From the NCBI RefSeq assembly GCF_027257935.1, contig NZ_JANZKW010000002.1, positions 744,001 through 808,000 on the forward strand: a stretch of DNA of 64,000 nt, read 5' to 3'. The DNA comes from Chitinimonas sp. BJYL2 (GTDB lineage: Bacteria > Pseudomonadota > Gammaproteobacteria > Burkholderiales > Chitinimonadaceae). Made by a program: the position numbers and the translations under genes. A model generated the notes under the pieces. It was not told the DNA's origin. It saw only the letters and a list, made by a program, of their open reading frames with translations, and ran no database searches. Shown in pieces: positions 8,471 to 16,286 of this stretch (position 1 is its first letter; each line of letters opens with the position of its first letter).

Positions 8471-9780
8471 CTTCCTATCCCCTCGTAGGTGTAACCCTGT
8501 GCCCGCAGCCAGATCGGGTCATAGAGATTACGGCCATCGATGATCAGCGGTTGCTTGAGCAGACGCCGCATCTGTTCGAAATCCGGACTACGAAATTCCT
8601 TCCATTCGGTAGCAATGAGCAGCGCATCGGCACCACTCAGGGCCGCCATGGGGCTGTCGGCATAGGCCACGCGAGCGCCTAGCATGCGCTGTGCCTCGGC
8701 GCTCGCCACCGGATCGTAAACGGTTACGGTCGCGCCACGGGACAGCAAGCCTTCGATGATGCTCAGACTCGGCGCCTCGCGCATATCGTCGGTATTGGGC
8801 TTGAAAGCCAAACCCCATAAGGCGATATGCCGACCTACCATATCTTGCCCCAGATGACGCATCAGCTTGCTGACCAGACGCTGCTTCTGCGCTGCGTTGA
8901 CCTCATCGACCGCCGTCAGCAAACGCAGGTTCACATCGTGCATCTGCGCGGTCCTGCGCAACGCCTTCACATCCTTGGGCAGGCAGGAGCCGCCGTAGCC
9001 CAGGCCGGCGTACAAGAAGTGGTACCCGATGCGTGAATCCGAGCCGATGCCTTTGCGCACCATCTCAATATCGGCCCCCAATGCCTCGGCCAGATTGGCC
9101 ATTTCGTTCATGAACGAAATGCGCGTGGCCAGCATGGCGTTGGCCGCGTACTTGGTCAGCTCGGCCGAACGGATATCCATGACCTGCATGCGTTCATGGT
9201 TGCGCTGGAACGGCTGGTACAGCGCGCGCAGCTGTTCGGTGGCGCGGGCATCATTGCTGCCGATGATGATGCGGTCAGGCCGCATGAAGTCTTCGACTGC
9301 GGCGCCTTCCTTGAGGAACTCGGGGTTCGATACCACCGCAAAATCGATATCCAGACCCCGCTGCGCCAGCACAGCGCGTATCTCGTCGCGCACCAGATCG
9401 GCGGTACCTACGGGCACGGTGGACTTGGTCACCACCACCGTATATCCCGTCATCCGCTCGGCAATGCCGCGTGCGGCGGCGAGCACGTATTGCAGATCGG
9501 CCGAGCCATCCTCGTCGGGCGGGGTACCGACGGCAATCATCTGGATATCACCGAATCCGTTCAGGCAGGCATCGTCCGTCGCAAAGTGCAGACGCGAGGC
9601 AGCAGCGTTGCGACGGACGAGCGCCTCCAGCCCCGGCTCAAAGATCGGAATCCGCCCTTCACGCAGCGCGGCGACCTTGGCCGGATCGTGCTCCACACAG
9701 AGCACATCGTTGCCCACTTCGGCCAGGCAAGCCGCTGTGACCAAGCCTACATACCCTGCGCCTACGACCGTCAATTTCAT
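8467..9780 (-). CDS. ugd: UDP-glucose 6-dehydrogenase
   Basis: Protein of 437 residues of the UDP-glucose/GDP-mannose dehydrogenase family. It starts with the NAD-binding [23 protein letters not shown], carries the STVPVGT loop and the catalytic-Cys region [14 protein letters not shown] (Cys about residue 260), and ends with the UDP-binding C-terminal domain ([18 protein letters not shown]). It oxidises UDP-glucose to UDP-glucuronate with two NAD+. It lies 21 bp downstream of pyrF and overlaps the next lipoprotein gene. The product could feed LPS, capsule or polysaccharide modification. No glucuronate-using gene is visible nearby, so the end use is open. Confidence 0.95.
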   Translation of the reverse strand: MKLTVVGAGYVGLVTAACLAEVGNDVLCVEHDPAKVAALREGRIPIFEPGLEALVRRNAAASRLHFATDDACLNGFGDIQMIAVGTPPDEDGSADLQYVLAAARGIAERMTGYTVVVTKSTVPVGTADLVRDEIRAVLAQRGLDIDFAVVSNPEFLKEGAAVEDFMRPDRIIIGSNDARATEQLRALYQPFQRNHERMQVMDIRSAELTKYAANAMLATRISFMNEMANLAEALGADIEMVRKGIGSDSRIGYHFLYAGLGYGGSCLPKDVKALRRTAQMHDVNLRLLTAVDEVNAAQKQRLVSKLMRHLGQDMVGRHIALWGLAFKPNTDDMREAPSLSIIEGLLSRGATVTVYDPVASAEAQRMLGARVAYADSPMAALSGADALLIATEWKEFRSPDFEQMRRLLKQPLIIDGRNLYDPIWLRAQGYTYEGIGR

Positions 9781-9801
9781 CCATGCCCGCTCCGCTATCA
9801 G

Positions 9802-10500
9802 TTAGATAGCGAGGCTGGCACGGATAGATTGCAACATTGCGACAGGGTCGGCGGCCTGGGTAATCGGGCGGCCGATGACGAGGTAATCGCTACCGGCAGC
9901 CACAGCCTGCTCGGGGGTCATGATGCGGTTCTGGTCGCCTACGGCGCTGCCGGCAGGGCGGATGCCGGGGGTGACGAGCTTGAAGTCCTTGCCGCACAGC
10001 TTCTTGAGCAGGCTGGCTTCCTGTGCCGAGCAGACCACGCCGTCCAGGTCGCAATCGAGCGCCAGCCTTGCCAGCAACGGTACCTGCACGGCGGGCTCCG
10101 GCAGGCCGATCTCGGCCAGATCGGCGCCGTCCATGCTGGTCAATACGGTCACGGCAATCAGCAACGGGCGATGTGCCTCGCCATCAATCGCTGCGCGGGC
10201 GGCGCGCATCATCTTGCTGCCACCCAACGCGTGCACATTGACCATCCACACACCCAGCTTGGCGGCCGCCTTGACGGCCTGGGCCACGGTGTTGGGAATG
10301 TCGTGGAATTTGAGATCGAGGAACACATCAAATCCACGCGCCACCAGCTGCTCGACAAACTGCGGGCCGGCCACGGTAAACAGTTCCTTGCCGACCTTGA
10401 GACGGCACAGGTCGGGCGTGACCCGATCCACAAAGGCCAGCGCCTGGGCCGCATCGGGGTAGTCGAGCGGGACTACGATCCTTGGGTCGTCTGCGGTCAT
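9802..10500 (-). CDS. pyrF: Orotidine 5'-phosphate decarboxylase
   Basis: TIM-barrel enzyme of 232 residues, the family's normal size. It has the catalytic motif [14 protein letters not shown] (Asp-Lys-Asp charge network) and the phosphate-binding [14 protein letters not shown] and YLVIGRPIT segments. It catalyses the last step of UMP synthesis. Following lapB at 30 bp reproduces the lapA-lapB-pyrF order known from enterobacteria and other Proteobacteria. Confidence 0.96.
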   Translation of the reverse strand: MTADDPRIVVPLDYPDAAQALAFVDRVTPDLCRLKVGKELFTVAGPQFVEQLVARGFDVFLDLKFHDIPNTVAQAVKAAAKLGVWMVNVHALGGSKMMRAARAAIDGEAHRPLLIAVTVLTSMDGADLAEIGLPEPAVQVPLLARLALDCDLDGVVCSAQEASLLKKLCGKDFKLVTPGIRPAGSAVGDQNRIMTPEQAVAAGSDYLVIGRPITQAADPVAMLQSIRASLAI

Positions 10501-10530
10501 CGTTTTTCTCTTTCTTGTCGTGGAATCTAG

Positions 10531-11694
10531 TCAAGCGCGGGTCTGACCACGCGCCGGCAGGAAGCACTCCCAGTCATTGCAGGCCGGGCAGCGCCAGAAA
10601 TACTGGCGCGCCTTGAAGCCGCACGACGAGCAGTGATACATGCTCAGGCCGCGCGTGGCTTCCTGAGTGAGACGCAGCATGGTGTCGATCTCGGCACGGC
10701 GCTCAGGCGGCGCGGCTTGCGCCTGCGCTTCGAGCAATTTGATCAGGCCCGGCATATTGGGGTTGCGGCGCAGTTGTTCGCGCAGCCAGTCAAAAGCCAC
10801 ATCGGCGTTCTCGGTGGCGGCGATGCGTTCGAGCACCACATCGAGCATGTCGAGCTCGGGATAACTGGTCATGAAGCCCTTGAGCAAGGCCGTGCCCTCA
10901 TCAGCGCGGCCCAGCTTATCGTAAGCATCCAGCAGCTGGCGGGCGGCGAAAGGCAGGAAGCGGTGATCTTGTGATTCGATCCGTAACCAGGCTTCAATCG
11001 CGCCGGCATGGTCACCCTGGCCTGCGGCCAGCTCGCCCAATAGCAGGTTGGCGCGTACGCACTTGCGGTGCTCGGCCAGCGCCTGTTGCAGGTACTGGCG
11101 AGCTTCAGCCGGTTGCGAGCGCGTCATGGCGGTGACTGCCAGCTCGCAGTGGAACTCGGCGATTTCGTGCTGATAGGTGTGGCTGGTGTCGCGCAGTTGC
11201 TGTGCGGTCTCAATGGCTTTGTGCCATTCCTTTTCCTGCTGGTAGATATCGAGCAGGTGGCGGCGTGCAGCACGGGCGAACTCGGTGTCGTCGAGTTTGG
11301 CAAACAGCTCTTCGGCGCGGTCGAACAGACCGGCTTTCATGAAGTCGGAGGCGAGTTCGAACTGGGCGGACTGACGCTCGAACTGGCGCAGTTCGGGGCG
11401 TTCGAGCAATTTCTGGTGCATGCGGATCGCGCGCTCGATCTCGCCCTTGCGACGGAACAGATGCCCCAGGGCAAACTGTAGTTCGATGGTCTCGTCGTGA
11501 TTGCGGGCGAGATCCACGAACACTTCGACCGCCTTGTCGGTACGGTCATTGAGCAGATGGTTCAGACCCTCGAAATACTGTCGAGGCAAAAGCTTGGAAT
11601 CAGAGAGGATATGGCGGATATCCACCCGGGCGGCGAGCCAGCCGAGGCCAAAACACAGGGGAAACAGGATCAGCCACCAGGCTTCGAATTCCAC
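10531..11694 (-). CDS. lapB: Lipopolysaccharide assembly protein B (YciM)
   Basis: Protein of 387 residues. An N-terminal membrane helix (about 5-22, followed by ARVDIRHILSDSKLLPRQYFEGLNHLLN, a LapB signature), a long series of tetratricopeptide repeats, and a C-terminal rubredoxin-like zinc ribbon with two CxxC pairs (YHCSSCGF and WRCPACNDWECF). In E. coli LapB works with FtsH and PbgA/YejM to control LpxC turnover and so LPS synthesis. All diagnostic elements, including the cysteines, are present. Co-directional with lapA (63 bp upstream) and pyrF. Confidence 0.94.
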   Translation of the reverse strand: MEFEAWWLILFPLCFGLGWLAARVDIRHILSDSKLLPRQYFEGLNHLLNDRTDKAVEVFVDLARNHDETIELQFALGHLFRRKGEIERAIRMHQKLLERPELRQFERQSAQFELASDFMKAGLFDRAEELFAKLDDTEFARAARRHLLDIYQQEKEWHKAIETAQQLRDTSHTYQHEIAEFHCELAVTAMTRSQPAEARQYLQQALAEHRKCVRANLLLGELAAGQGDHAGAIEAWLRIESQDHRFLPFAARQLLDAYDKLGRADEGTALLKGFMTSYPELDMLDVVLERIAATENADVAFDWLREQLRRNPNMPGLIKLLEAQAQAAPPERRAEIDTMLRLTQEATRGLSMYHCSSCGFKARQYFWRCPACNDWECFLPARGQTRA

Positions 11695-11757
11695 GCATTA
11701 TCCTTTCGATCAATCAATTGCATGCGGCGCGCGCCCAGGGCATCGGCCTGTCGGCGT

Positions 11758-12060
11758 TCAGATCACGGCATCCAGTGGCTGGGCCGCGTCGGGCAGCGCC
11801 GGCTCGGCAGCGGCAGCGGCAGCAGGCTGCTGTGCGCGGATATGCCGCAATTCGCGGTCCAAACGACGGTAGGGCAACCACATGGCTACTACGCCGGCAA
11901 TCACGCCCAGCACAAAGAACAGCAGTAACCACAGGATCAGGGGTGCCTGCCATTGCGCCCCCTGCAGGCCGGACAAGGTGACATGGCCGGTGTTGCGCAA
12001 GGCGAAGGCAAACAGGATCAGGAAGACGGCCAGCTTGGCCAGCCAGATGAGGTAGCGCAC
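11758..12060 (-). CDS. lapA: LapA domain-containing membrane protein
   Basis: Protein of 100 residues with two transmembrane helices (about 5-20 and 40-65) separated by a short loop, then a basic, Ala-rich cytoplasmic tail. This matches LapA/YciS. The start is GTG with GGAGA 6-7 bp upstream. A TAAAAT -10-like box on the minus strand at 12110-12105, downstream of the ihfB terminator, is a possible promoter for lapA-lapB, although its -35 is weak. LapA is a small partner of LapB in LPS assembly in E. coli. Confidence 0.85.
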   Translation of the reverse strand: MRYLIWLAKLAVFLILFAFALRNTGHVTLSGLQGAQWQAPLILWLLLFFVLGVIAGVVAMWLPYRRLDRELRHIRAQQPAAAAAAEPALPDAAQPLDAVI

Positions 12061-12145
12061 TCACGATCTCCAGCAACAGGGGCCACGGGGGCCTGAAGAC
12101 CCGTATTTTAGCCCGAAGCAATGATCCCGCCGGCAAGACGACAAA

Positions 12146-12183
12146 GAAAAACGCGACGTCTTGCGACGCCGCGTTTTCTTTTA
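12146..12183 (-). terminator. Terminator after ihfB
   Basis: On the minus strand a hairpin with arms GAAAACGCGGCGTC / GACGTCGCGTTTTTC around a TTGC-type loop, ending in a T-rich tract. It lies 33 bp after the ihfB stop and separates the cmk-rpsA-ihfB unit from lapA-lapB. Confidence 0.75.
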
Positions 12184-12215
12184 CCGCAAGCCCGAGTGAT
12201 GGGCGATCAGCCAGC

Positions 12216-12503
12216 TTACGCTTCCTGACCATCCACACGTTCGCGCAGCTCTTTGCCAGCCTTGAAATGGGGCACATATTTTTCCGGTACCGAGACTTTC
12301 ATCCCGGATTTCGGATTGCGCCCCACCCGCGGCGGGCGATAGTTCAGATCAAAGCTGCCAAACCCCCGAATTTCGATACGCTGGCCGCTGGCGAGACTGC
12401 TTGCCATGGCGTCCAGAATCGTCTTCACGGCCAGTTCGGCATCCTTCGCCACCAGCTGCGGGTAACGCTCCGCAAGCTTGGCGATCAGCTCGGACTTGGT
12501 CAT
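12216..12503 (-). CDS. ihfB: Integration host factor subunit beta
   Basis: HU/IHF-fold protein of 95 residues beginning [15 protein letters not shown]. It contains the DNA-minor-groove arm region with the diagnostic R-x-G-R-N-P-K-S-G ([11 protein letters not shown]) and [13 protein letters not shown]. The start at 12503 is preferred to one 8 codons upstream because it matches the family N-terminus. It bends DNA together with IHF-alpha. Position directly after rpsA (29 bp) is the classic proteobacterial order and supports beta rather than alpha or HU. Confidence 0.95.
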   Translation of the reverse strand: MTKSELIAKLAERYPQLVAKDAELAVKTILDAMASSLASGQRIEIRGFGSFDLNYRPPRVGRNPKSGMKVSVPEKYVPHFKAGKELRERVDGQEA

Positions 12504-12532
12504 GGGGCTTGAAGACGGCATTTCCACTTTGA

Positions 12533-14239
12533 TTACTCTTGGTTACCCGAGAGCTTGGCCTTGAGCAGTGCGCCCAGGCTGGTGGTGCCGGCGTTGCCTG
12601 CCGATTCCGCGGCTTGCAGCGTCTTCACGGCGCTGCTGTCGTCGGCGCTGTCCTTGGCCTTGATCGACAGGTTGATCGAACGGTTCTTGCGATCAACGTT
12701 GATGATCATGGCTTCGACTTCGTCGCCTTCCTTCAGCACGGTCGCGATGTTTTCAACGCGGTCACGCGAGACTTCGGTAGCGCGCAGGTAGCCTTCAACT
12801 TCTTCGCTCAGGGCAATGATCGCACCCTTGGCGTCCAGGGACTTGACGGTACCCTTGACGATGGCGCCCTTGTCGCTGGTGGCCACGTAGTTGTTGAAAG
12901 GATCACCTTCCATCTGCTTGATGCCCATCGAGATGCGCTCGCGCTCAACGTCGATCGACAGCACCAGGGCTTCCACTTCGTCGCCCTTCTTGAAGTTGCG
13001 AACGGCTTCTTCGCCAGTCAGGTTCCACGACAGATCGCTGAGGTGAACCAGACCATCGATACCGCCAGGCAGACCGATGAACACGCCGAAGTCGGTGATC
13101 GACTTGATGGTGCCCTTGATCTTGTCGCCCTTCTTGAAGTTGGCCTGGAAATCGTCCCATGGGTTGGCCATGCACTGCTTCATGCCCAGCGAGATGCGAC
13201 GACGGTCTTCGTCGATTTCGAGGATCATGACTTCGACTTCGTCGCCCAGCTGGACAACCTTGGTCGGATGGATGTTCTTGTTGGTCCAGTCCATTTCCGA
13301 CACGTGCACCAGGCCTTCGATGCCTTGTTCGATTTCCACGAACGCGCCGTAGTCGGTGATGTTGGTGACCTTGCCGAACAGGCGGGTGCTTTGCGGGTAA
13401 CGACGACCCAGACCCACCCACGGATCTTCGCCCAGCTGCTTCAGACCCAGCGAGACGCGGTTCTTTTCCTGGTCGAACTTGAGGACCTTGGCAGTGACTT
13501 CATCACCCACGGCGAGCACTTCGCTCGGGTGCTTGACACGGCGCCAGGCCAGATCGGTGATGTGCAGCAGGCCATCGATGCCGCCCAGGTCGACGAATGC
13601 GCCGTAGTCGGTGATGTTCTTGACGATACCCTTGACGGTAGCGCCTTCTTGCAGCGTGGAGAGGAGCTTCTCGCGCTCTTCACCCATGGTCTCTTCGAGC
13701 ACGGCGCGACGCGACACAACTACGTTGTTGCGCTTGCGGTCGAGCTTGATGACCTTGAATTCGATGTCCTTGCCTTCGAACGGCGTGGTGTCCTTGATCG
13801 GACGGATATCGACCAGCGAACCCGGCAGGAATGCGCGGATACCGTTGATCATCACCGTCAGGCCACCCTTGACCTTGCCCGAGATCAGGCCGGTCTTGAT
13901 GATGCCGCTTTCCAGCGCTTCTTCCAGATCAATCCAGGCAGCCAGGCGCTTGGCCTTGTCGCGGGAGAGCTTGGTTTCGCCGAAGCCGTTTTCAACGTTC
14001 TCGATGGCAACTTGCACGAAGTCGCCAGCCTTGACGTCAACCACGCCCTGGTCGTTCTTGAACTCGTTGATGTCGATCAGCGCTTCGGACTTCAGGCCGG
14101 CGTTCACGACAACGAACTTGTCTTCAACCGCGACCACTTCTGCAGTGATCACTTCGCCGGAACGCATTTCCTGACGCGCTTCCATTTCGGCAAATAGCGC
14201 GGCAAAACTTTCCATGGCGGGAGAAACTTGGGTAGTCAT
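12533..14239 (-). CDS. rpsA: 30S ribosomal protein S1
   Basis: Protein of 568 residues with six S1 RNA-binding repeats. The repeated pattern [29 protein letters not shown] and its variants occurs at about 90-residue intervals (for example [44 protein letters not shown]). It binds mRNA on the small subunit to promote initiation. Length and repeat number are those of the full-length proteobacterial form. A 123-bp gap to cmk could hold an autoregulatory leader. Very strong codon bias, as expected for a highly expressed gene, produces a long spurious antisense frame. Confidence 0.98.
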   Translation of the reverse strand: MTTQVSPAMESFAALFAEMEARQEMRSGEVITAEVVAVEDKFVVVNAGLKSEALIDINEFKNDQGVVDVKAGDFVQVAIENVENGFGETKLSRDKAKRLAAWIDLEEALESGIIKTGLISGKVKGGLTVMINGIRAFLPGSLVDIRPIKDTTPFEGKDIEFKVIKLDRKRNNVVVSRRAVLEETMGEEREKLLSTLQEGATVKGIVKNITDYGAFVDLGGIDGLLHITDLAWRRVKHPSEVLAVGDEVTAKVLKFDQEKNRVSLGLKQLGEDPWVGLGRRYPQSTRLFGKVTNITDYGAFVEIEQGIEGLVHVSEMDWTNKNIHPTKVVQLGDEVEVMILEIDEDRRRISLGMKQCMANPWDDFQANFKKGDKIKGTIKSITDFGVFIGLPGGIDGLVHLSDLSWNLTGEEAVRNFKKGDEVEALVLSIDVERERISMGIKQMEGDPFNNYVATSDKGAIVKGTVKSLDAKGAIIALSEEVEGYLRATEVSRDRVENIATVLKEGDEVEAMIINVDRKNRSINLSIKAKDSADDSSAVKTLQAAESAGNAGTTSLGALLKAKLSGNQE

Positions 14240-14327
14240 TGAGGTAGTTCCAATAGCCCACGTGTACTGCCTGTGGGGTCAAGTTGATAAGGCCAGCCCC
14301 GCATTGCGCAAGGTACTGACACCAGCG

Positions 14328-14353
14328 CCGCATCGACACCTGCCGATGCGGTT
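14328..14353. other. Inverted repeat in the cmk-rpsA intergenic leader
   Basis: GCCGCATCG and CGATGCGG-type arms (CCGCATCG / CGATGCGG) face each other across an 8-nt loop about 90-115 bp upstream of the rpsA start. It does not end in a T-run in the direction of rpsA transcription, so it is not a terminator for cmk. In E. coli the rpsA leader folds into hairpins used for S1 autoregulation, and this could be a counterpart, by inference only. Confidence 0.35.
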
Positions 14354-14362
14354 TTGCCCGAT

Positions 14363-15031
14363 TCAACCGGGCATGACCTCGTGCAGCCAATCGAGCACCG
14401 TTTGCACGGCATCGCTGATCGGCAGCGTGGTCGTATCCAGCAAGCGCGCATCGGGCAATTGCCTCAATGGCGCAACAGACCGCGCGCTGTCGCGTGCGTC
14501 CCGCTGCTGAACGTCCAGCAAAATCTGGCTGATAGTAACCGATTCCCCTTTTGCAATCAACTGCTTATAGCGGCGCTGCGCACGCTCTTCAGCACTGGCA
14601 GTCAGGAATATCTTCAGCGTGGCCGCGGGAAACACCACCGATCCCATGTCACGACCGTCCGTCACCAGCCCGGGCGCGCGGGCAAAATCGCGCTGCCTTT
14701 GCAACAGGGCAGCCCGCACGCCGGGCAGTACCGCCACGCGTGAAGCGCCCTCGCCTGCGGTCTCGGTGCGGATGATATCGGTCACATCCTCACCATCAAG
14801 CAGCACCACGCCTTCAAGAAAAGCAGCGTCCAGATGTGCTGCTACCGCCGATACTTCAGGCTCATCGGCCAAGTCGATGCTGCGGTTCTGCGCGGCCAGC
14901 GCAGTCAGGCGGTACAGCGCACCGGAGTCCAGATAATGCCAACCCAGATGGGCGGCGACGCGGGCAGCCACTGTGCCCTTGCCGGAGGCGGAAGGTCCAT
15001 CGATGGCGATCACAGGTACGGTCTGGGACAT
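14363..15031 (-). CDS. cmk: Cytidylate kinase
   Basis: Nucleoside monophosphate kinase of 222 residues. N-terminal P-loop VIAIDGPSASGKGTVAARVA, then LDSGALYRLTA (NMP site) and TDGRDMGSVVFP, characteristic of bacterial CMP kinase, with the extra NMP-binding insert. Phosphorylates CMP and dCMP. First gene of the cmk-rpsA-ihfB unit. Confidence 0.97.
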   Translation of the reverse strand: MSQTVPVIAIDGPSASGKGTVAARVAAHLGWHYLDSGALYRLTALAAQNRSIDLADEPEVSAVAAHLDAAFLEGVVLLDGEDVTDIIRTETAGEGASRVAVLPGVRAALLQRQRDFARAPGLVTDGRDMGSVVFPAATLKIFLTASAEERAQRRYKQLIAKGESVTISQILLDVQQRDARDSARSVAPLRQLPDARLLDTTTLPISDAVQTVLDWLHEVMPG

Positions 15032-15362
15032 GGGCGTAACAGGCTCTCTGGCAGATTGGATGCAATCTCACTATTGTCGATGCGCGCCGGGACATTCGTC
15101 TACGCTGAGACAACGCGAGCCGACCGGGCGATCCCACATGCAAATATCATCAAACGCCGATGCGCCAGACTTATCCACACCCCTGGTCGCACCGGGCTGC
15201 GGTGTGTACTAGCCTGTACTGACAAGCCAAGTTCGCCATAATGACAAATGCATACATGTGCCGAACGATCGTGCACTTAATTGGCTTGCGGCACGGCAAT
15301 GACACTGCTTCAATGCGCGCCGTCCGGGCCATTCCGCCCTCGTCTTCTGCAGGTTCTACGAC
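15032..15362 (+). promoter_or_regulatory. Intergenic region upstream of the pel operon
   Basis: 331 bp without a gene between the divergent cmk and pelX-like genes; it must hold promoters in both directions. On the plus strand TTGCGG (15286-15291) - 17 bp - TTCAAT (15309-15314) is a possible weak sigma-70 promoter about 50 bp before the epimerase start, and a CATAAT box lies at 15237-15242 without a good -35. An 8-bp palindrome ACGATCGT (15265-15272) lies between them. No clear FleQ-type site was recognised, although FleQ controls pel in Pseudomonas. Confidence 0.35.
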
Positions 15363-16286
15363 ATGTCCAATTACTCTGTGCTGGTAACCGGCGGTGCCGG
15401 ATTTATCGGATCGCATACGGTCGAACGATTGCTCGCCCGCGGACTGCGCGTACGCGTCCTCGACAACCTCAGCACCGGCAAGCGCAGCAATCTGGCCGGA
15501 TTTGATGGCGTGGAACTGCTGGAAGGGGATATTCGCGACCCCGCTGTCGTTGCCCAAGCCATGGCTGGCGTCAGCCATGTCCTGCATCTGGCCGCGCAGG
15601 TATCCGTACAGGCATCAATCGAGAACCCGCCCGCATCGGCAGATCACAATCTGCGCGGTTTTCTGACCGTACTGGATGCCGCACGACGTGCCGGCGCGCA
15701 GCGCGTGGTCTACGCCTCCTCGGCTGCCGTCTATGGACAACCCGCGGAGCTGCCGCTCACCGAATCCAGCGCGGTGCAGCCCGTATCCCCCTATGGCCTT
15801 GAGAAGCTGGTGAATGACCAGTACGCGAGCCTGTATCGGGATCTGTACCAGCTCTCCTCGCTGGGACTGCGTTACTTCAATGTGTACGGCCCGCGGCAAG
15901 ACCCCGCCTCGCCCTACGCAGGCGTGCTGTCCAAGTTCAAGGAGCGTATCGCCACGCAGCAAACCCTTACGGTGTTTGGCGATGGTGAACAGACGCGCGA
16001 CTTCATCTACGTCGGCGATGTGGCAGAGGCCAATGTGCGCGCCCTGCTCGCCCAAGGTGATGGCATCCTCAATATCGCCACCGGCGAGAGCGTGACGCTC
16101 AATCAGGTCATCCACACGCTGGGCAAGGTGGTGGGGCGTGCGCTGCAGGTGGACTATCAACCCGCTCGCACCGGGGACATCATCCACTCTGCGGCCAAAC
16201 CGGATGCTCTGCACCGCGTATTGGGCCATCTGCCCATGACACCGCTGGCCCAAGGCCTGACACACCTGCTGGCAGCCGAGGCATGA
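15363..16286 (+). CDS. pelX: NAD-dependent UDP-sugar 4-epimerase, PelX-like
   Basis: Extended short-chain dehydrogenase of 307 residues. Rossmann motif GGAGFIG (10-16), the catalytic triad as S120 (YASSAAVYG, aligned by VYG with the GalE serine), Y144 and K148 (YGLEK), and a C-terminal substrate domain of the WbpP/GalE kind (YFNVYGPRQDP, GDGEQTRDFIYVGDV). Its TGA overlaps the pelA ATG (4-bp overlap), so the two are translationally coupled. By analogy with PelX of Pseudomonas protegens, a UDP-GlcNAc/UDP-GalNAc C4-epimerase supplying Pel precursors, it should provide UDP-GalNAc for PelF. The exact sugar specificity is inferred from context. Confidence 0.82.
   Translation: MSNYSVLVTGGAGFIGSHTVERLLARGLRVRVLDNLSTGKRSNLAGFDGVELLEGDIRDPAVVAQAMAGVSHVLHLAAQVSVQASIENPPASADHNLRGFLTVLDAARRAGAQRVVYASSAAVYGQPAELPLTESSAVQPVSPYGLEKLVNDQYASLYRDLYQLSSLGLRYFNVYGPRQDPASPYAGVLSKFKERIATQQTLTVFGDGEQTRDFIYVGDVAEANVRALLAQGDGILNIATGESVTLNQVIHTLGKVVGRALQVDYQPARTGDIIHSAAKPDALHRVLGHLPMTPLAQGLTHLLAAEA

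Noticed and set aside
12539-14197. Long plus-strand frame of about 550 codons opposite rpsA
   Set aside because: It is the mirror of a highly biased, GC-rich gene, has no recognisable domain and no ribosome binding site; rpsA on the other strand is certain.
15265-15272. ACGATCGT palindrome as a defined operator for pel
   Set aside because: An 8-bp palindrome is expected by chance in such GC-rich DNA and no second half-site or known consensus is visible.
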